A stretch of 64,000 nt of DNA from Sphingomonas insulae (GCF_010450875.1 NZ_CP048422.1:2453001-2517000), one strand, 5' to 3'; shown: positions 53,574-63,136, numbered from the stretch's first letter. Translations and numbers: made by a program. Notes: generated by a model from the letters alone, not told the origin.

Positions 53574-54365
53574 TCAAAATGCCAGCGGCACGACGACGAG
53601 CAGCGCGGCGAGCGGCATCACCGGCACCAGCCCGTCCAGCCGGTCGAGGAAACCGCCATGGCCGGGGATGACGCTGCCGGAATCCTTCACCCCCGCCCGG
53701 CGCTTCAACCAGCTTTCGTAGAGGTCCCCGCCTTGCGCCACGATCGCCAACAGCGGCGTCGCCACGACGAACCGCAGCGGCAGGAGGTAGACCCGCTGCA
53801 TGACCAGCGCGAGCAGCGTCGCGAGGGCGATGCCGCCGATCAATCCCGCCCAGGTCTTGTTCGGGCTGACCCGCGGCGCAAGCTTCGGGCCACCGATGCT
53901 GCGGCCGGCGAAATAGGCGCCGATATCCGTCGCCCAGACGATCGCCAGCGCCCACAGCGCATTGCGGATGCCGTCGGGCTCATGCCGGATCAGCAGCAAT
54001 GCGTAGATCGGCAGGCCGCAATAGAGCACGCCCAGCCCCAGCTGCGGCCGGCGCGTGACGATGGTGAGGAAGAAGAAAGCCCCGACCAGCAAGCCGAGCG
54101 CAAAGAAGTTGGGGCCGGCCGCGATCGGGCACATGATCGCCAGCGGCACGAACAGCACATATTGGCCGAGCCGCTTGGTCTTGGCTTCGGCGCCGTGCAG
54201 ATCGCTCCACTCGGCCATCATGAAGACGCCGGCGGTGACCGTCAGCAACCAGAAGGGGAAGCCGCCGAGCGCCAGCGCGACGAGCGCGACGGCGATGAGG
54301 CCCAGCCCCGTGACGGTGCGGATGGCAAGCTCCGACGGGCGCTTGCGCGGGGTGTCGTCGCTCAC
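53574..54365 (-). CDS. cdsA: Phosphatidate cytidylyltransferase
   Basis: A 263-residue membrane enzyme making CDP-diacylglycerol from CTP and phosphatidate, the branch point for phospholipids. The C-terminal CdsA signature SWLKRRAGVKDSGSVIPGHG, then GFLDRLDG, is complete. About seven hydrophobic helices. The GTG at 54365 overlaps the uppS stop (GTGA). Its product feeds PssA (59081-59914) and, through it, Psd. Confidence 0.95.
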   Translation of the reverse strand: MSDDTPRKRPSELAIRTVTGLGLIAVALVALALGGFPFWLLTVTAGVFMMAEWSDLHGAEAKTKRLGQYVLFVPLAIMCPIAAGPNFFALGLLVGAFFFLTIVTRRPQLGLGVLYCGLPIYALLLIRHEPDGIRNALWALAIVWATDIGAYFAGRSIGGPKLAPRVSPNKTWAGLIGGIALATLLALVMQRVYLLPLRFVVATPLLAIVAQGGDLYESWLKRRAGVKDSGSVIPGHGGFLDRLDGLVPVMPLAALLVVVPLAF

Positions 54366-55111
54366 AGGCCGCCGTAGCGCCGCTGGCGCTGGCCGAACGC
54401 GGCGATCGCGTCCGCCAGCGTATCGCCGGTGAAATCCGGCCACAGCGTGTCAATGAACAGCAATTCGGCATAGGCCGCCTGCCATAGCAGGAAGTTCGAC
54501 AGCCGCTGCTCGCCCGACGACCGGATGACGAGGTCCAGCGGCGGCAGGTCGGCGGTGTCGAGCTGCGCCTCGATATCGTCGGCGGTGATCGCGGCGGGGT
54601 CGATCTCTCCCGCCGCAGCCCGTGCCGCGAGCGCGCGGGTGGCAGCGACCAGTTCGGCCTGCGACCCGTAATTGAGCGCGATGACCAGGATCGGGCCGGT
54701 GTTGGCCGCGGTCTTCGCCACGGCATCGTCGACCAGCGCGACCAGATCGGGCGCGAACCGGCGATAATCGCCGATGACGCGCAATCGCACGTTTTCCGCG
54801 ACCAGTTCGGCAAGGTCGCTGCGGATGAACAGCCGCAACAGGCCCATCAGCGCACCGATCTCGTCCTCCGGCCGGCGCCAGTTCTCGCTGGAGAAGGCGT
54901 ACAGCGTCAGCGCCTCCACCCCCATCGCACGCGCGGCGCGGGTGACGCGGCGCACGGCCTCGACGCCGGCCTTGTGACCGGCGACACGCGGCAGCATCCG
55001 CGCCTTTGCCCAGCGCCCGTTGCCGTCCATGATGATGGCGACGTGCCGTGGCACCGGACCCGTGTTCGGGACCGCTACGAGGGACGCGGCAGAGGCTGCC
55101 GGCGGGCTCAC
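54362..55111 (-). CDS. uppS: Isoprenyl transferase (undecaprenyl diphosphate synthase)
   Basis: A 249-residue cis-prenyltransferase that makes the C55 carrier for peptidoglycan and surface glycans. Asp29 in [13 protein letters not shown] binds Mg-diphosphate; FSSENWRRP and [18 protein letters not shown] are the other conserved blocks. It overlaps frr upstream (ATGA) and cdsA downstream. The N-terminal 20 residues (Ala/Pro-rich) are variable. Confidence 0.95.
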   Translation of the reverse strand: MSPPAASAASLVAVPNTGPVPRHVAIIMDGNGRWAKARMLPRVAGHKAGVEAVRRVTRAARAMGVEALTLYAFSSENWRRPEDEIGALMGLLRLFIRSDLAELVAENVRLRVIGDYRRFAPDLVALVDDAVAKTAANTGPILVIALNYGSQAELVAATRALAARAAAGEIDPAAITADDIEAQLDTADLPPLDLVIRSSGEQRLSNFLLWQAAYAELLFIDTLWPDFTGDTLADAIAAFGQRQRRYGGL

Positions 55112-55665
55112 TTGCCCAGGATTTCCTTTTCCTTCGCAGCAGCCGCCGCATCGAGATCGGCTACGGTGGCGTCGGTGAGCTTCTGCACCTCGGTTTCGTG
55201 GCGCTTGCGCTCGTCTTCGCTGATGACGCCCTTCTTCTCGTCGGTCTTCAGGCTGTCCATGCCGTCGCGGCGAACGTTGCGCACCGCGATACGCGACGCC
55301 TCGGCATATTTGCCGGCGAGCTTGGCCAGTTCCTTGCGACGCTCTTCAGTCAGGTCGGGGATCGGCAGGCGCAGCGTCTGGCCGTCGTTGATCGGGTTGA
55401 GACCGAGACCGGCCGAACGGATCGCCTTTTCGACGGGGCCGACGTTGGACTTGTCCCAGACCTGCACCGACAGCATCCGCGGTTCGGGCACCGACACGGT
55501 GGCGACCTGCGCCAGCGGCATGTGGCTGCCATAGACCTCGACCGTCACCGGATCGAGCAACGCGGTGGAGGCGCGGCCGGTACGCAGGCCGTTGAGATCG
55601 TGCTTCAGCGATTCGACGGCGCCGGCCATGCGGCGTTCGAGGTCGGCCTTGTCATAGGCTGCCAT
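55108..55665 (-). CDS. frr: Ribosome recycling factor
   Basis: A 185-residue factor that, with EF-G, splits post-termination ribosomes. The sequence [40 protein letters not shown] and the C-terminal helix with EKEILGK are canonical. The start at 55665 has AGGAG. It lies four bases after pyrH and overlaps uppS by four bases. Confidence 0.97.
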   Translation of the reverse strand: MAAYDKADLERRMAGAVESLKHDLNGLRTGRASTALLDPVTVEVYGSHMPLAQVATVSVPEPRMLSVQVWDKSNVGPVEKAIRSAGLGLNPINDGQTLRLPIPDLTEERRKELAKLAGKYAEASRIAVRNVRRDGMDSLKTDEKKGVISEDERKRHETEVQKLTDATVADLDAAAAAKEKEILGK

Positions 55666-55669
55666 GGAA

Positions 55670-56398
55670 TTACTCCTGTTCGCTCTGGACGATCGTCGAG
55701 ATGCCTTCACCGTTCAGAACGGCGGCGAAATTGCCGTGTTCGCGGATGTTGAAGACGACGATCGGGATATTGTTGTCGCGGCACAGCGCGATCGCGCTGG
55801 CGTCCATGACCTTGAGGTCGTCGGACAGCACGCGCGAATAGCTGACGGTGTCGTAGCGGGTCGCCGTCGGCACCTTTTTGGGATCGGCATCATAGACGCC
55901 GTCGACGCTGGTGCCCTTGAACAGTGCATCGCACTTCATCTCGGCGGCGCGGAGCGCGGCACCGGAATCGGTGGTGAAGAACGGGCTGCCGACACCGGCG
56001 GCAAAGATGACGACGCGGCCCTTTTCCAGGTGACGCTCGGCGCGGCGGCGGATGAAGGGTTCGCACACCGACTGCATCGGGATGGCGGACTGCACGCGGG
56101 TGTCGACGCCGATCTGCTCGAGCGCATTCTGCACCGCGAGCGCGTTCATGACGGTCGCGAGCATGCCCATGTAGTCGGCGGTCGCGCGCTCGATCCCCTT
56201 GGCGGCGGCGGACAGGCCGCGGAAAATGTTGCCACCCCCGACGACGACGCACAGCTCATAGCCCTGCCCCCGAACGTCCGCGATCTCCTGCGCTACGCGT
56301 GCGGTGATCTCGGGATCGATGGCCAGGCCACCCTCCCCCATGAGCACTTCGCCGGAGAGTTTCAGCAAGATACGTTTGAAGCGGGGGCCGGCGGTCAT
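55670..56398 (-). CDS. pyrH: UMP kinase
   Basis: A 242-residue bacterial UMP kinase of the amino acid kinase fold. [24 protein letters not shown] and the ATP/Mg region [14 protein letters not shown] are standard. The ATG at 56398 avoids a 44-residue unrelated extension. The gap to tsf upstream is 252 bases, so pyrH-frr-... probably has its own promoter there. Confidence 0.96.
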   Translation of the reverse strand: MTAGPRFKRILLKLSGEVLMGEGGLAIDPEITARVAQEIADVRGQGYELCVVVGGGNIFRGLSAAAKGIERATADYMGMLATVMNALAVQNALEQIGVDTRVQSAIPMQSVCEPFIRRRAERHLEKGRVVIFAAGVGSPFFTTDSGAALRAAEMKCDALFKGTSVDGVYDADPKKVPTATRYDTVSYSRVLSDDLKVMDASAIALCRDNNIPIVVFNIREHGNFAAVLNGEGISTIVQSEQE

Positions 56399-56650
56399 GG
56401 GGTCCTGACGGTAAGGTAAAGCGGGCCGGACCTTAGGCGGCGATGCCAACAGGGGCAACCTCGGCTGGGCGCGTCCGGTCCGGTGCACCGGAATTTGTCG
56501 AAACAGACACGAAAAATCCTTCCCGGGCACGGGACAGGCGACTGCCGCCGGGCGGGCTAGGGGAACCGGGCGGTACGCACGCCCGGCATCGCCCCTTCGC
56601 CATCCAACCCGCGAACGGCCGCCTTCCCCATGCCGGGAAGGATCCGATCG

Positions 56651-57583
56651 TTACTTCTGGGCGACGCCCGAAGCGGCCGCGACTTCCGCGGCGAAGTCGG
56701 ACGCTTCCTTCTCGATGCCTTCGCCGAGCTGGAAGCGGACATAGTCCTTCAGCACGATGGTGGTGCCGGCGTCCTTGCCCGCCTTGGCCACGACGTCGCT
56801 GATCTTGGTCTTGCCGTCCATGACGAACAGCTGGCTGACCAGCGCGTGCTCCTTGCGGAACTTGGCGATGCCGCCCTCGACCATCTTGGCGATGATGTCG
56901 GCGGGCTTGCCCGATTCGGCGGCCTTTTCGGTCGCGATCGCACGCTCGCGCTCAATCTCGGCTTCATCGAGGTCTTCCTCGTTCAGCGCCTTCGGGAAGG
57001 CGGCGGCGATGTGCATCGCAAGCTGCTTGCCGAGACCCTGCAGCACCTCGTCCGAGGCATCGGATTCGAGGGCGACGAGCACACCGATCTTGCCGAGGCC
57101 GGGCGAGGCCTGGTTGTGGACGTAGGACACGACGGCGCCCTTCGCGACTTCCAGCCGCTTGGTGCGACGCAGCGACTGGTTCTCGCCGATCGTCGCGATG
57201 TTGTTGGTCAGCACGTCGGCGACGCTGGTGCCCGACGGCATCGCCTCGGCCTTCAGCGCCTCGATGTCGCCACCGGTGGCGAGCGCGATCTGCGTGACCT
57301 CGCGCACGAACTGCTGGAACTGGTCGTTCTTCGCGACGAAGTCGGTTTCCGAATTCACCTCGACCGCCGCACCCTTGGTGCCCGCGGTGGCGACGCCGAC
57401 GAGGCCCTCGGCAGCGGTACGGCTCGACTTCTTCTGTGCGGCAGCCAGGCCCTTGGTACGCAACCAGTCCAGCGCGGCATCCATGTCGCCGGCGGTCTCG
57501 TTCAGCGCCTTCTTGCAATCCATCATGCCGGCGCCGCTCTTCTCACGCAGGTCCTTGACCATCGCTGCGGTAACTTCAGCCAT
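56651..57583 (-). CDS. tsf: Translation elongation factor Ts
   Basis: A 310-residue nucleotide exchange factor for EF-Tu. The N-terminal UBA-like part [20 protein letters not shown] and the [10 protein letters not shown] exchange motif are typical, as is the [13 protein letters not shown] dimer segment. A short hairpin (CCTTCCC/GGGGAAGG) without T run lies right after the stop. rpsB is 124 bases upstream, with another hairpin between. Confidence 0.97.
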   Translation of the reverse strand: MAEVTAAMVKDLREKSGAGMMDCKKALNETAGDMDAALDWLRTKGLAAAQKKSSRTAAEGLVGVATAGTKGAAVEVNSETDFVAKNDQFQQFVREVTQIALATGGDIEALKAEAMPSGTSVADVLTNNIATIGENQSLRRTKRLEVAKGAVVSYVHNQASPGLGKIGVLVALESDASDEVLQGLGKQLAMHIAAAFPKALNEEDLDEAEIERERAIATEKAAESGKPADIIAKMVEGGIAKFRKEHALVSQLFVMDGKTKISDVVAKAGKDAGTTIVLKDYVRFQLGEGIEKEASDFAAEVAAASGVAQK

Positions 57584-57637
57584 GTGCGTAATCCTTTTAC
57601 TCGAATGTGATTGCGGGCGAGGCGGGGCTCCAGGGCT

Positions 57638-57660
57638 CCCGCAAAGTCATACTTTGCGGG
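57638..57660. other. Hairpin between rpsB and tsf
   Basis: CCCGCAAAGT-CAT-ACTTTGCGGG, a perfect ten-pair stem with three-base loop, in the 124-base rpsB-tsf gap. No T run follows, so full termination is not expected; it may act as an attenuator or processing site that sets the S2 to EF-Ts ratio. Confidence 0.45.
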
Positions 57661-57707
57661 CAACCCAGCCGCCCTACCCCGCCCGCATGACGGTTCGACG
57701 ACGTGCG

Positions 57708-58571
57708 TTACGCGTCGATCTGACGCTCGGTCTCGGCGCCGGCGCCTTCGACGTTGGTCGCGGCCTGCGCTTCCGGCTCTACGGCCTGAACGTCGTCCGC
57801 CTGTGCCGCCGGCGTCGGCACGGTCAGCGCCTCCTCGGTCGGTGCGACATCCTGCGCACCCAGATCGACGCCGCGGCGCGACTGCTGCTCCTGGTTGCCG
57901 CGGGTCGCCGCGATGGCGATCGCTTCGCAATACAGGCGGATGGCGCGGCTGGCGTCGTCGTTCGCGGGAACCGGGAAGGCGATGCCGTCTGGCGACACGT
58001 TCGAATCGAGGATCGCAACGACCGGGATGCCAAGCGTGTTGGCTTCCTTGATCGCCAGCTCTTCCTTGTTCGCGTCGATCACGAACATCACGTCGGGCAC
58101 GCCGCCCATGTCGCGGATGCCGCCGAGGCTGAGTTCCAGCTTGTCCTTTTCACGGGTCAGCTGCAGCACTTCCTTCTTGGTCAGGCCGTGCGTGTCGCCC
58201 GAGAGCTGCTCTTCGAGGCTCTTGAGGCGCTTGATCGAGTTGCTGATCGTCTTCCAGTTGGTGAGCATGCCGCCCAGCCAGCGGTGGTTGACGAAATGCT
58301 GGCCCGAACGGCGCGCCGCATCGGCGACGGCGTCCTGCGCCTGGCGCTTGGTACCGACGAACAGCACCTTGCCGCCACCGGCGACCGACGACGAGACGAA
58401 TTCGAGCGCGCGCGCGAAGAGCGGCACGGTCTGCGAGAGGTCGAGGATGTGGACGCCGTTGCGGTCGCCGAAGATGTAGGGCTTCATCTTCGGGTTCCAG
58501 CGGTGGGTCTGGTGGCCGAAGTGCGCACCAGTCTCGATGAGCTGCTGCATGGTGACGACGGGAGCCGCCAT
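57708..58571 (-). CDS. rpsB: 30S ribosomal protein S2
   Basis: A 287-residue S2. The core [35 protein letters not shown] and [14 protein letters not shown] is standard. The last 60 residues beyond the usual end are acidic and Ala/Glu-rich ([20 protein letters not shown] and on), an extension found in several alphaproteobacteria. The leader contains an inverted repeat (58599-58654), consistent with autoregulation by S2. Confidence 0.96.
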   Translation of the reverse strand: MAAPVVTMQQLIETGAHFGHQTHRWNPKMKPYIFGDRNGVHILDLSQTVPLFARALEFVSSSVAGGGKVLFVGTKRQAQDAVADAARRSGQHFVNHRWLGGMLTNWKTISNSIKRLKSLEEQLSGDTHGLTKKEVLQLTREKDKLELSLGGIRDMGGVPDVMFVIDANKEELAIKEANTLGIPVVAILDSNVSPDGIAFPVPANDDASRAIRLYCEAIAIAATRGNQEQQSRRGVDLGAQDVAPTEEALTVPTPAAQADDVQAVEPEAQAATNVEGAGAETERQIDA

Positions 58572-58598
58572 AGGATAATTCCTTCCGGTTGAGCCTCT

Positions 58599-58654
58599 GG
58601 GAAGCGGATGACGTCACACCTTGCGGAGCGGCGCACCGGGCTATGATGCTTCCC
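58599..58654 (-). ncRNA. rpsB leader structure (possible S2 autoregulatory element)
   Basis: GGGAAGC and GCTTCCC (58648-58654 and 58599-58605 on the plus strand) are exact seven-pair arms closing a 42-base GC-rich interior that can fold further. Located 28 bases before the rpsB ATG. S2-binding leaders are known in gammaproteobacteria; equivalence here is inferred. Confidence 0.4.
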
Positions 58655-58718
58655 ATGCGGGGTTGAGGGGCGCGCCATTACCGGAACGGTTTGCGCAACG
58701 CAAGCCGAACGTTCCCGC

Positions 58719-58747
58719 TTGACTCATAGAACGTAGGTGGAACATAC
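58719..58747 (+). promoter_or_regulatory. Promoter with LexA-type box for the small membrane protein gene
   Basis: TTGACT (58719-58724), 17-base spacer, ACATAC (58742-58747). Within the spacer lies GAAC-GTAGGTG-GAAC (58729-58743), an alphaproteobacterial LexA direct repeat. LexA bound there would block RNA polymerase. The box also lies upstream of divergent rpsB but far from its start. Confidence 0.5.
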
Positions 58748-58863
58748 AGCGTCCAGACAGTGGACATGAATGTTCCGATCGCGGTTAAGGCACTGTAAAG
58801 TGTCCGAAACGGCATAAATCGGTGCGGGAGTGGAACTCACTGACAAATCATTGGTTTATCGAG

Positions 58864-58872
58864 TTATCCACA
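58864..58872 (+). promoter_or_regulatory. Consensus DnaA box
   Basis: TTATCCACA, a perfect nine-base DnaA box, in the leader of the small membrane protein gene, 34 bases before its start. A single box suggests transcriptional regulation by DnaA rather than an origin. Confidence 0.45.
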
Positions 58873-58905
58873 GGTCGCTCGTGAACCTGGCCCGGAGTTG
58901 GTTCG

Positions 58906-59142
58906 ATGGTTGCAGTGATCAGTGTTCTCGTCTTCGTCGGTGCTTTCATGGTCGCCATCGGCGTCATGGCAGCGACCGTGGCGCCACAATGGCGTCGGAT
59001 CGTCAGCCTTGCGTCGGGCAACGTCGAACCGGCCTTTGCCCCGCTTTCGGAACTCGCATTGGCCGAACGGCGCATCGCCGTCAGGCGCTGGGCGTCGGCT
59101 CCGATCCCCGCGGGCGTTCGCCGGCTGCGCGCAGCCGCCTGA
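58906..59142 (+). CDS. Small single-pass membrane protein, candidate SOS-controlled
   Basis: A 78-residue protein: an N-terminal hydrophobic helix (VISVLVFVGAFMVAIGVMAA), then a basic cytoplasmic or periplasmic tail rich in Arg and Ala (PQWRRIVSLASGNVEPAF, ALAERRIAVRRWAS). GGAG nine bases before the ATG supports the start. No family known to me. Upstream are a LexA-type box in the promoter and a DnaA box. It is convergent with pssA, overlapping its end by 62 bases. Size, topology and control recall the SOS-induced division inhibitors SidA and DidA of Caulobacter, without clear sequence likeness. Confidence 0.65.
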   Translation: MVAVISVLVFVGAFMVAIGVMAATVAPQWRRIVSLASGNVEPAFAPLSELALAERRIAVRRWASAPIPAGVRRLRAAA

Positions 59143-59914
59143 CACGATTATAGCTGGCCACACTGAACGGTATGGTCAGCAGGTAACCTACACAGATCGC
59201 GCTGAGCGTATGCCACGGCGCCGAAACCAGCGCGGCGCCCAGCAGCACGACGACGGCAATGGCTTCGAACCGGACGGTGCGACGCAGTTTCAGCGAGGTC
59301 CACGAGAAGGTCGCAACACTCGATACCATCAGGACGGCGATGAAGGCGACCCAGGCCGCCACGATATACGGCGAAGCGAATATTGGCTGGTCGGTCCAGA
59401 ACCAGAAATACATCGGCAGCATCGCCAGGCCTGCCCCGGCCGGTGCAGGTACGCCGGTGAGGAATCCGGCCGATTTATGGGGCTGATCCGTCTCGTCTAT
59501 CTTGGCATTGAACCGGGCGAGACGCAGGGCGCAGAATACGGCGAGGATCAGACTGCTGATCCACCCCAGCCGCGGCAGCGCCGCGAGCGACCAGAGATAC
59601 ATGATGAGCGCCGGCGCGACACCGAACGATATGGCGTCGGACAGGGAATCAAGTTCGGCACCGAACCGGCTTTCGCCATGGAGCATCCGCGCGATACGGC
59701 CGTCGAGGCCGTCGAGGACACCGGCCACCATGATCATGGCGACGGCGCTCTGCCACTCGCCCCCGATCGCGAAACGAACGCCGCTCAGGCCGGAACACAG
59801 CGCCAGCGCGGTCACCGCATTGGGTGCCACTGCCCGGAGCGGCAGGCCACGCGGACGTCGCGGCAGTCGACGGCGGATCAGGGTGGCGTCGCGGTCATCC
59901 ATCGGATCGGCCAT
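59081..59914 (-). CDS. pssA: CDP-diacylglycerol-serine O-phosphatidyltransferase
   Basis: A 277-residue membrane enzyme making phosphatidylserine from CDP-diacylglycerol. The CDP-alcohol phosphotransferase motif is complete: Asp71-Gly-x2-Ala75-Arg-x8-Gly85-x3-Asp89-x3-Asp93. About eight helices. The start overlaps the psd stop by one base (TAATG). With psd it forms the phosphatidylethanolamine branch fed by CdsA. Confidence 0.95.
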   Translation of the reverse strand: MADPMDDRDATLIRRRLPRRPRGLPLRAVAPNAVTALALCSGLSGVRFAIGGEWQSAVAMIMVAGVLDGLDGRIARMLHGESRFGAELDSLSDAISFGVAPALIMYLWSLAALPRLGWISSLILAVFCALRLARFNAKIDETDQPHKSAGFLTGVPAPAGAGLAMLPMYFWFWTDQPIFASPYIVAAWVAFIAVLMVSSVATFSWTSLKLRRTVRFEAIAVVVLLGAALVSAPWHTLSAICVGYLLTIPFSVASYNRVRRLRAAGERPRGSEPTPSA

Positions 59915-60645
59915 TATTGTGCGATGCCGGCAACGGGGACGCCGCCGACGCGGCCGATGACGGTCTCACCGGCGATGGACCGCTGACCGAGCGTCACCTG
60001 CGGTACGATATCGTCGGGCAGGAACACATCGACGCGGCTGCCGAAGCGGATGAGGCCGATGCGCTGTCCGGTCGCGACCATGTCGCCCGGCTTGACGAAG
60101 GGGACGATACGGCGCGCCACCAGACCGGCGATCTGCGTGAAGCCGATGCGGCGCCCGTCGCGCCCCTCGACGACGATATGCTGGCGTTCGTTTTCGTCGG
60201 ACGCCTTGTCGAGGTCGGCGTTGAGGAACTTGCCGCTGATATAGACGACCTGGCGGATCGTCCCCGCGATCGGCGTGCGATTGATGTGCACGTCGAACAC
60301 GGACATGAAGATCGACACGCGGGTCAGCGGCGTATCGCCGAGATCGCCGACCAGTTCGCGCGGTACCGGCACCTTCTGGATCATCGTGACCAGCCCGTCG
60401 GCGGGCGCGATGATGAGCCCCTCGCCGACCGGCGTCGTCCGAATCGGATCGCGGAAGAAGGTGAGCACCCAGACCACCACCGCGATCAGCGGCCAGAACA
60501 GCACCTTGGTGACGATCGTCGCGAGCAGGGTGATGCCCAGCGCGATGGCCGCATATTTGTGGCCTTCGGGATGGACGGAGGGGAAGCGCCACTTGACTGT
60601 CGTCGTCGGCAGCGGCGTGTGGGGAGGCTTTTCGAGCGATGGCAT
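59914..60645 (-). CDS. psd: Phosphatidylserine decarboxylase proenzyme
   Basis: A 243-residue pyruvoyl enzyme making phosphatidylethanolamine. The self-cleavage site is Gly202-Ser203 in [13 protein letters not shown], as in the short PSD-like type (not LGST). [12 protein letters not shown] and [14 protein letters not shown] are the other conserved regions. Two N-terminal hydrophobic helices anchor it. It is first in the psd-pssA pair; icd is divergent, 129 bases away. Confidence 0.95.
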   Translation of the reverse strand: MPSLEKPPHTPLPTTTVKWRFPSVHPEGHKYAAIALGITLLATIVTKVLFWPLIAVVVWVLTFFRDPIRTTPVGEGLIIAPADGLVTMIQKVPVPRELVGDLGDTPLTRVSIFMSVFDVHINRTPIAGTIRQVVYISGKFLNADLDKASDENERQHIVVEGRDGRRIGFTQIAGLVARRIVPFVKPGDMVATGQRIGLIRFGSRVDVFLPDDIVPQVTLGQRSIAGETVIGRVGGVPVAGIAQ

Positions 60646-60774
60646 AACAACCGGGTGTACCCGTGTCGTTCATGCAACACAACGCTCGGGCGGCTCGGAC
60701 TGTCGCCGGTGGTTGATCCCCCGCCCGCTTGTCCGTAGACGCGGCACCAAATTCCCCTCCCATAGGACGAGAAA

Positions 60775-61995
60775 ATGGCCAAGATTCAGGTGAAGAACCC
60801 GATCGTCGAGATCGACGGCGATGAAATGACGCGGATCATCTGGGAATGGATCCGCGAGCGCCTGATCAAGCCCTACCTCGACATCGAGCTCGATTATTAC
60901 GATCTCGGCATCGAGCATCGCGACGCGACCGAGGATCGGGTGACGGTGGAGGCCGCCAAGGCGACGCAGAAGCATGGCGTCGCCGTGAAGTGCGCCACGA
61001 TCACCCCCGACGAGCAGCGCGTCGAGGAGTTCGGCCTCAAGAAGATGTGGAAGTCGCCGAACGGCACGATCCGCAACATCCTGGGCGGCGTCGTCTTCCG
61101 TGAGCCGATCGTCATCAAGAACGTCCCCCGCCTGATCCCGGGTTGGACGCACCCGATCGTCGTCGGCCGCCATGCCTTCGGCGACCAGTATAAGGCGACC
61201 GATTTCCGCGTGCCCGGCCCCGGCAAGCTGCGCCTCGTGTTTGAGGGCGACGATGGCACGCTGATCGACGAGGAGGTGTTCCAGTTCCCCTCGTCGGGCG
61301 TCGCGATGGGCATGTACAACCTCGACGATTCGATCCGCGATTTCGCGCGGGCGTCGATGCACTACGGCCTCAACCTCAAGTGGCCGGTGTACCTGTCGAC
61401 CAAGAACACGATCCTCAAGGCCTATGATGGCCGCTTCAAGGACCTGTTCGCCGAGGTGTTCGAGGCTGAGTTCAAGGACAAGTTCAAGGAAGCAGGCATC
61501 GTCTACGAGCACCGCCTGATCGACGACATGGTCGCATCGGCGCTGAAGTGGAACGGCGAGTTCGTCTGGGCGTGCAAGAACTACGACGGCGACGTGCAGT
61601 CGGATCAGGTCGCGCAGGGCTTCGGCAGCCTCGGCCTGATGACCTCGGTCCTCCTGACGCCGGACGGCAAGACGGTCGAGGCGGAGGCCGCGCACGGCAC
61701 CGTCACCCGCCACTTCCGCCAGCACGAGCAGGGCAAGGCGACGTCGACCAACCCGATCGCGTCGATCTTCGCCTGGACCGGCGGCCTGAAGTATCGCGGC
61801 AAGTTCGACGAGACGCCGGACGTCGTGAAGTTCGCCGAGACGCTGGAGCGCTGCTGCATCGAGTGCGTCGAGAACGGCCAGATGACCAAGGATCTCGCCA
61901 TCCTGATCGGACCGGACCAGCCGTGGATGACCACCGAGCAGTTCTTCGAGGCGGTGCGGGCCAACCTCGAACAGAAGATGGCGAACTGGGGCTAA
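60775..61995 (+). CDS. icd: NADP-dependent isocitrate dehydrogenase
   Basis: A 406-residue homodimeric IDH of the eukaryote-like type (subfamily II), converting isocitrate to 2-oxoglutarate in the TCA cycle. [33 protein letters not shown] and [20 protein letters not shown] hold the substrate residues; [16 protein letters not shown] is near the NADP site. AGGACGAG precedes the ATG. A terminator follows at 62017-62050. Confidence 0.97.
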   Translation: MAKIQVKNPIVEIDGDEMTRIIWEWIRERLIKPYLDIELDYYDLGIEHRDATEDRVTVEAAKATQKHGVAVKCATITPDEQRVEEFGLKKMWKSPNGTIRNILGGVVFREPIVIKNVPRLIPGWTHPIVVGRHAFGDQYKATDFRVPGPGKLRLVFEGDDGTLIDEEVFQFPSSGVAMGMYNLDDSIRDFARASMHYGLNLKWPVYLSTKNTILKAYDGRFKDLFAEVFEAEFKDKFKEAGIVYEHRLIDDMVASALKWNGEFVWACKNYDGDVQSDQVAQGFGSLGLMTSVLLTPDGKTVEAEAAHGTVTRHFRQHEQGKATSTNPIASIFAWTGGLKYRGKFDETPDVVKFAETLERCCIECVENGQMTKDLAILIGPDQPWMTTEQFFEAVRANLEQKMANWG

Positions 61996-62016
61996 GCTTC
62001 GGTCTGACGTTGAACG

Positions 62017-62050
62017 GGGGTCTGGAGGCGACGGCTTCCAGGCCCCTTTT
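62017..62050. terminator. Intrinsic terminator after icd
   Basis: A ten-pair stem (GGGGTCTGGA with TCCAGGCCCC, one T-G pair) and ten-base loop followed by TTTT. It ends icd transcription; the convergent tetR-family gene stops right beside it. Confidence 0.8.
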
Positions 62051-62607
62051 CATGTCCGCGACAATCCGGCGACGAACAGGTCGAGCGCGGCGTGCACGGC
62101 AGCGGGTTCGGGCGGCAGGCGGCGATCGAGGATCAGCAGCGTCATGCCGTGGACGATCGACCATGCCGCCATCGTCGCCGTGTCGGGATCATCGGGGTCG
62201 AAGGACGCCACCCGCCTTGCAAGGACGCGATAGGCCTCGCCGCCCGTCATGTCTCCGGGCAGGCAGCCATCCTTCGCGGCCGTGTCGGTGAACATCAGCC
62301 GGAACAGCGCCGGACGCCGCCGGGCAAAGGCGACGTAAGCGGCGCCCTGTTCCACCAGCGCCCGCCCGATCGTCTCGCGCGCGCCGTGCGTATCGGCGGC
62401 GACCAGGTCGTCATGCAAATCGGCAAACGCCCGCTCCGCCACCGCGCGCAGCAGCGCCGCCTTGTCGGGGAAATGACGATATGGCGCCATCGCGGACACC
62501 CCGGCCGCGCGGGCGACCGCACGCAAGGACACGTCGTGTTCCCCGGCATCGAGCAATTCGGTGGCGCGTTGTACCAGCAGGTCGCGAAGCGAAGGCGCAG
62601 CGGACAT
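62050..62607 (-). CDS. TetR/AcrR family transcriptional regulator
   Basis: A 185-residue repressor. The N-terminal helix-turn-helix reads VSLRAVARAAGVSAMAPYRH, then FPDKAALLRAVAERAF. The C-terminal ligand domain has RRPALFRLMF and WSIVHGMTLLILD, the WHG-type TetR C-terminal domain. It is divergent from the DUF4188 gene across 58 bases that hold an inverted repeat; it likely represses both. Ligand unknown. Confidence 0.9.
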   Translation of the reverse strand: MSAAPSLRDLLVQRATELLDAGEHDVSLRAVARAAGVSAMAPYRHFPDKAALLRAVAERAFADLHDDLVAADTHGARETIGRALVEQGAAYVAFARRRPALFRLMFTDTAAKDGCLPGDMTGGEAYRVLARRVASFDPDDPDTATMAAWSIVHGMTLLILDRRLPPEPAAVHAALDLFVAGLSRT

Positions 62608-62611
62608 CGTT

Positions 62612-62652
62612 GTTTACACCGTAAGCAAGCAAGGTTAGTATATGGTGTAAAC
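62612..62652. promoter_or_regulatory. Operator between tetR-family gene and DUF4188 gene
   Basis: GTTTACACC (62612-62620) and GGTGTAAAC (62644-62652) form a perfect nine-pair inverted repeat; extending the arms to 12 (GTTTACACCGTA / TATGGTGTAAAC) leaves one mismatch. TTTACAC/GTGTAAA is a common TetR-family operator core. It overlaps both divergent promoters. Confidence 0.7.
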
Positions 62653-62665
62653 TGGAGCGAAGCCG

Positions 62666-63136
62666 ATGCAAAGCCATGCCGCCCGTAGCACCGTCGATCT
62701 TGCCGCCTATCCCGATCTCGTCATGGTGCTGTTGGGATTTCGGATCGGAAGCATCCGTGGCCTGCCTTCGCTGATGCGGATCGGACGTGGATTGCGCGAG
62801 GTCACGCGCGATCGCCCCGATGGCCTGCTGTGCCACGACCAGATGCTGTTCGGCTGGAACCACCTGGGCATGAAGCAATATTGGCGCGATCTGGACGCCC
62901 TTGGCCGGTTCACCCGGTCCGCTCCGCATAGCGGCTGGTGGCGGGAATTCCTCATCGACCGGCATGGCTGCGGATTCTGGCACGAAGCGTATAGTGCGCG
63001 TGGCGGGGTCGAGGCAATCTACGTCGGCATGTCGGAACCGGTCGGCCTTGCCACCTTCGCGCCGGCGCAGCGCCCCGAAGGACTGCTGCTGTCGAGCAAC
63101 GGTAGGTTGCGTGCGGACATCGCGGCCCGCCGCTGA
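62666..63136 (+). CDS. DUF4188 domain protein (monooxygenase-like)
   Basis: A 156-residue protein of the DUF4188 type. Typical parts are VMVLLGFRIGSIRGLPSLMR, GLLCHDQMLFGWNHLGMKQYW and HSGWWREFL, then GFWHEAYSARGGVEAIYVGM. The dimeric ferredoxin-like fold of this group is related to small monooxygenases that act without cofactor. TetR control from the shared operator fits a detoxification role, which is only inferred. Confidence 0.85.
   Translation: MQSHAARSTVDLAAYPDLVMVLLGFRIGSIRGLPSLMRIGRGLREVTRDRPDGLLCHDQMLFGWNHLGMKQYWRDLDALGRFTRSAPHSGWWREFLIDRHGCGFWHEAYSARGGVEAIYVGMSEPVGLATFAPAQRPEGLLLSSNGRLRADIAARR

Larger units (their letters stand above)
58572..58905. other. Divergent regulatory region rpsB / small membrane protein
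   Basis: No gene is supported in these 334 bases. They contain, from left to right, the rpsB leader with its inverted repeat, a LexA-type box inside a plus-strand promoter (58719-58747), and a consensus DnaA box (58864-58872), then the GGAG ribosome site of the small membrane protein gene. A GTG-initiated plus frame from 58830 lacks support. Confidence 0.6.

Noticed and set aside
58830..59153. GTG-initiated plus frame beginning MELTDKSLVYRVIHRSLVNL
   Set aside because: Runs out of frame over the better supported 78-residue membrane protein, has no ribosome site, and its second half is Arg/Ser shadow sequence.
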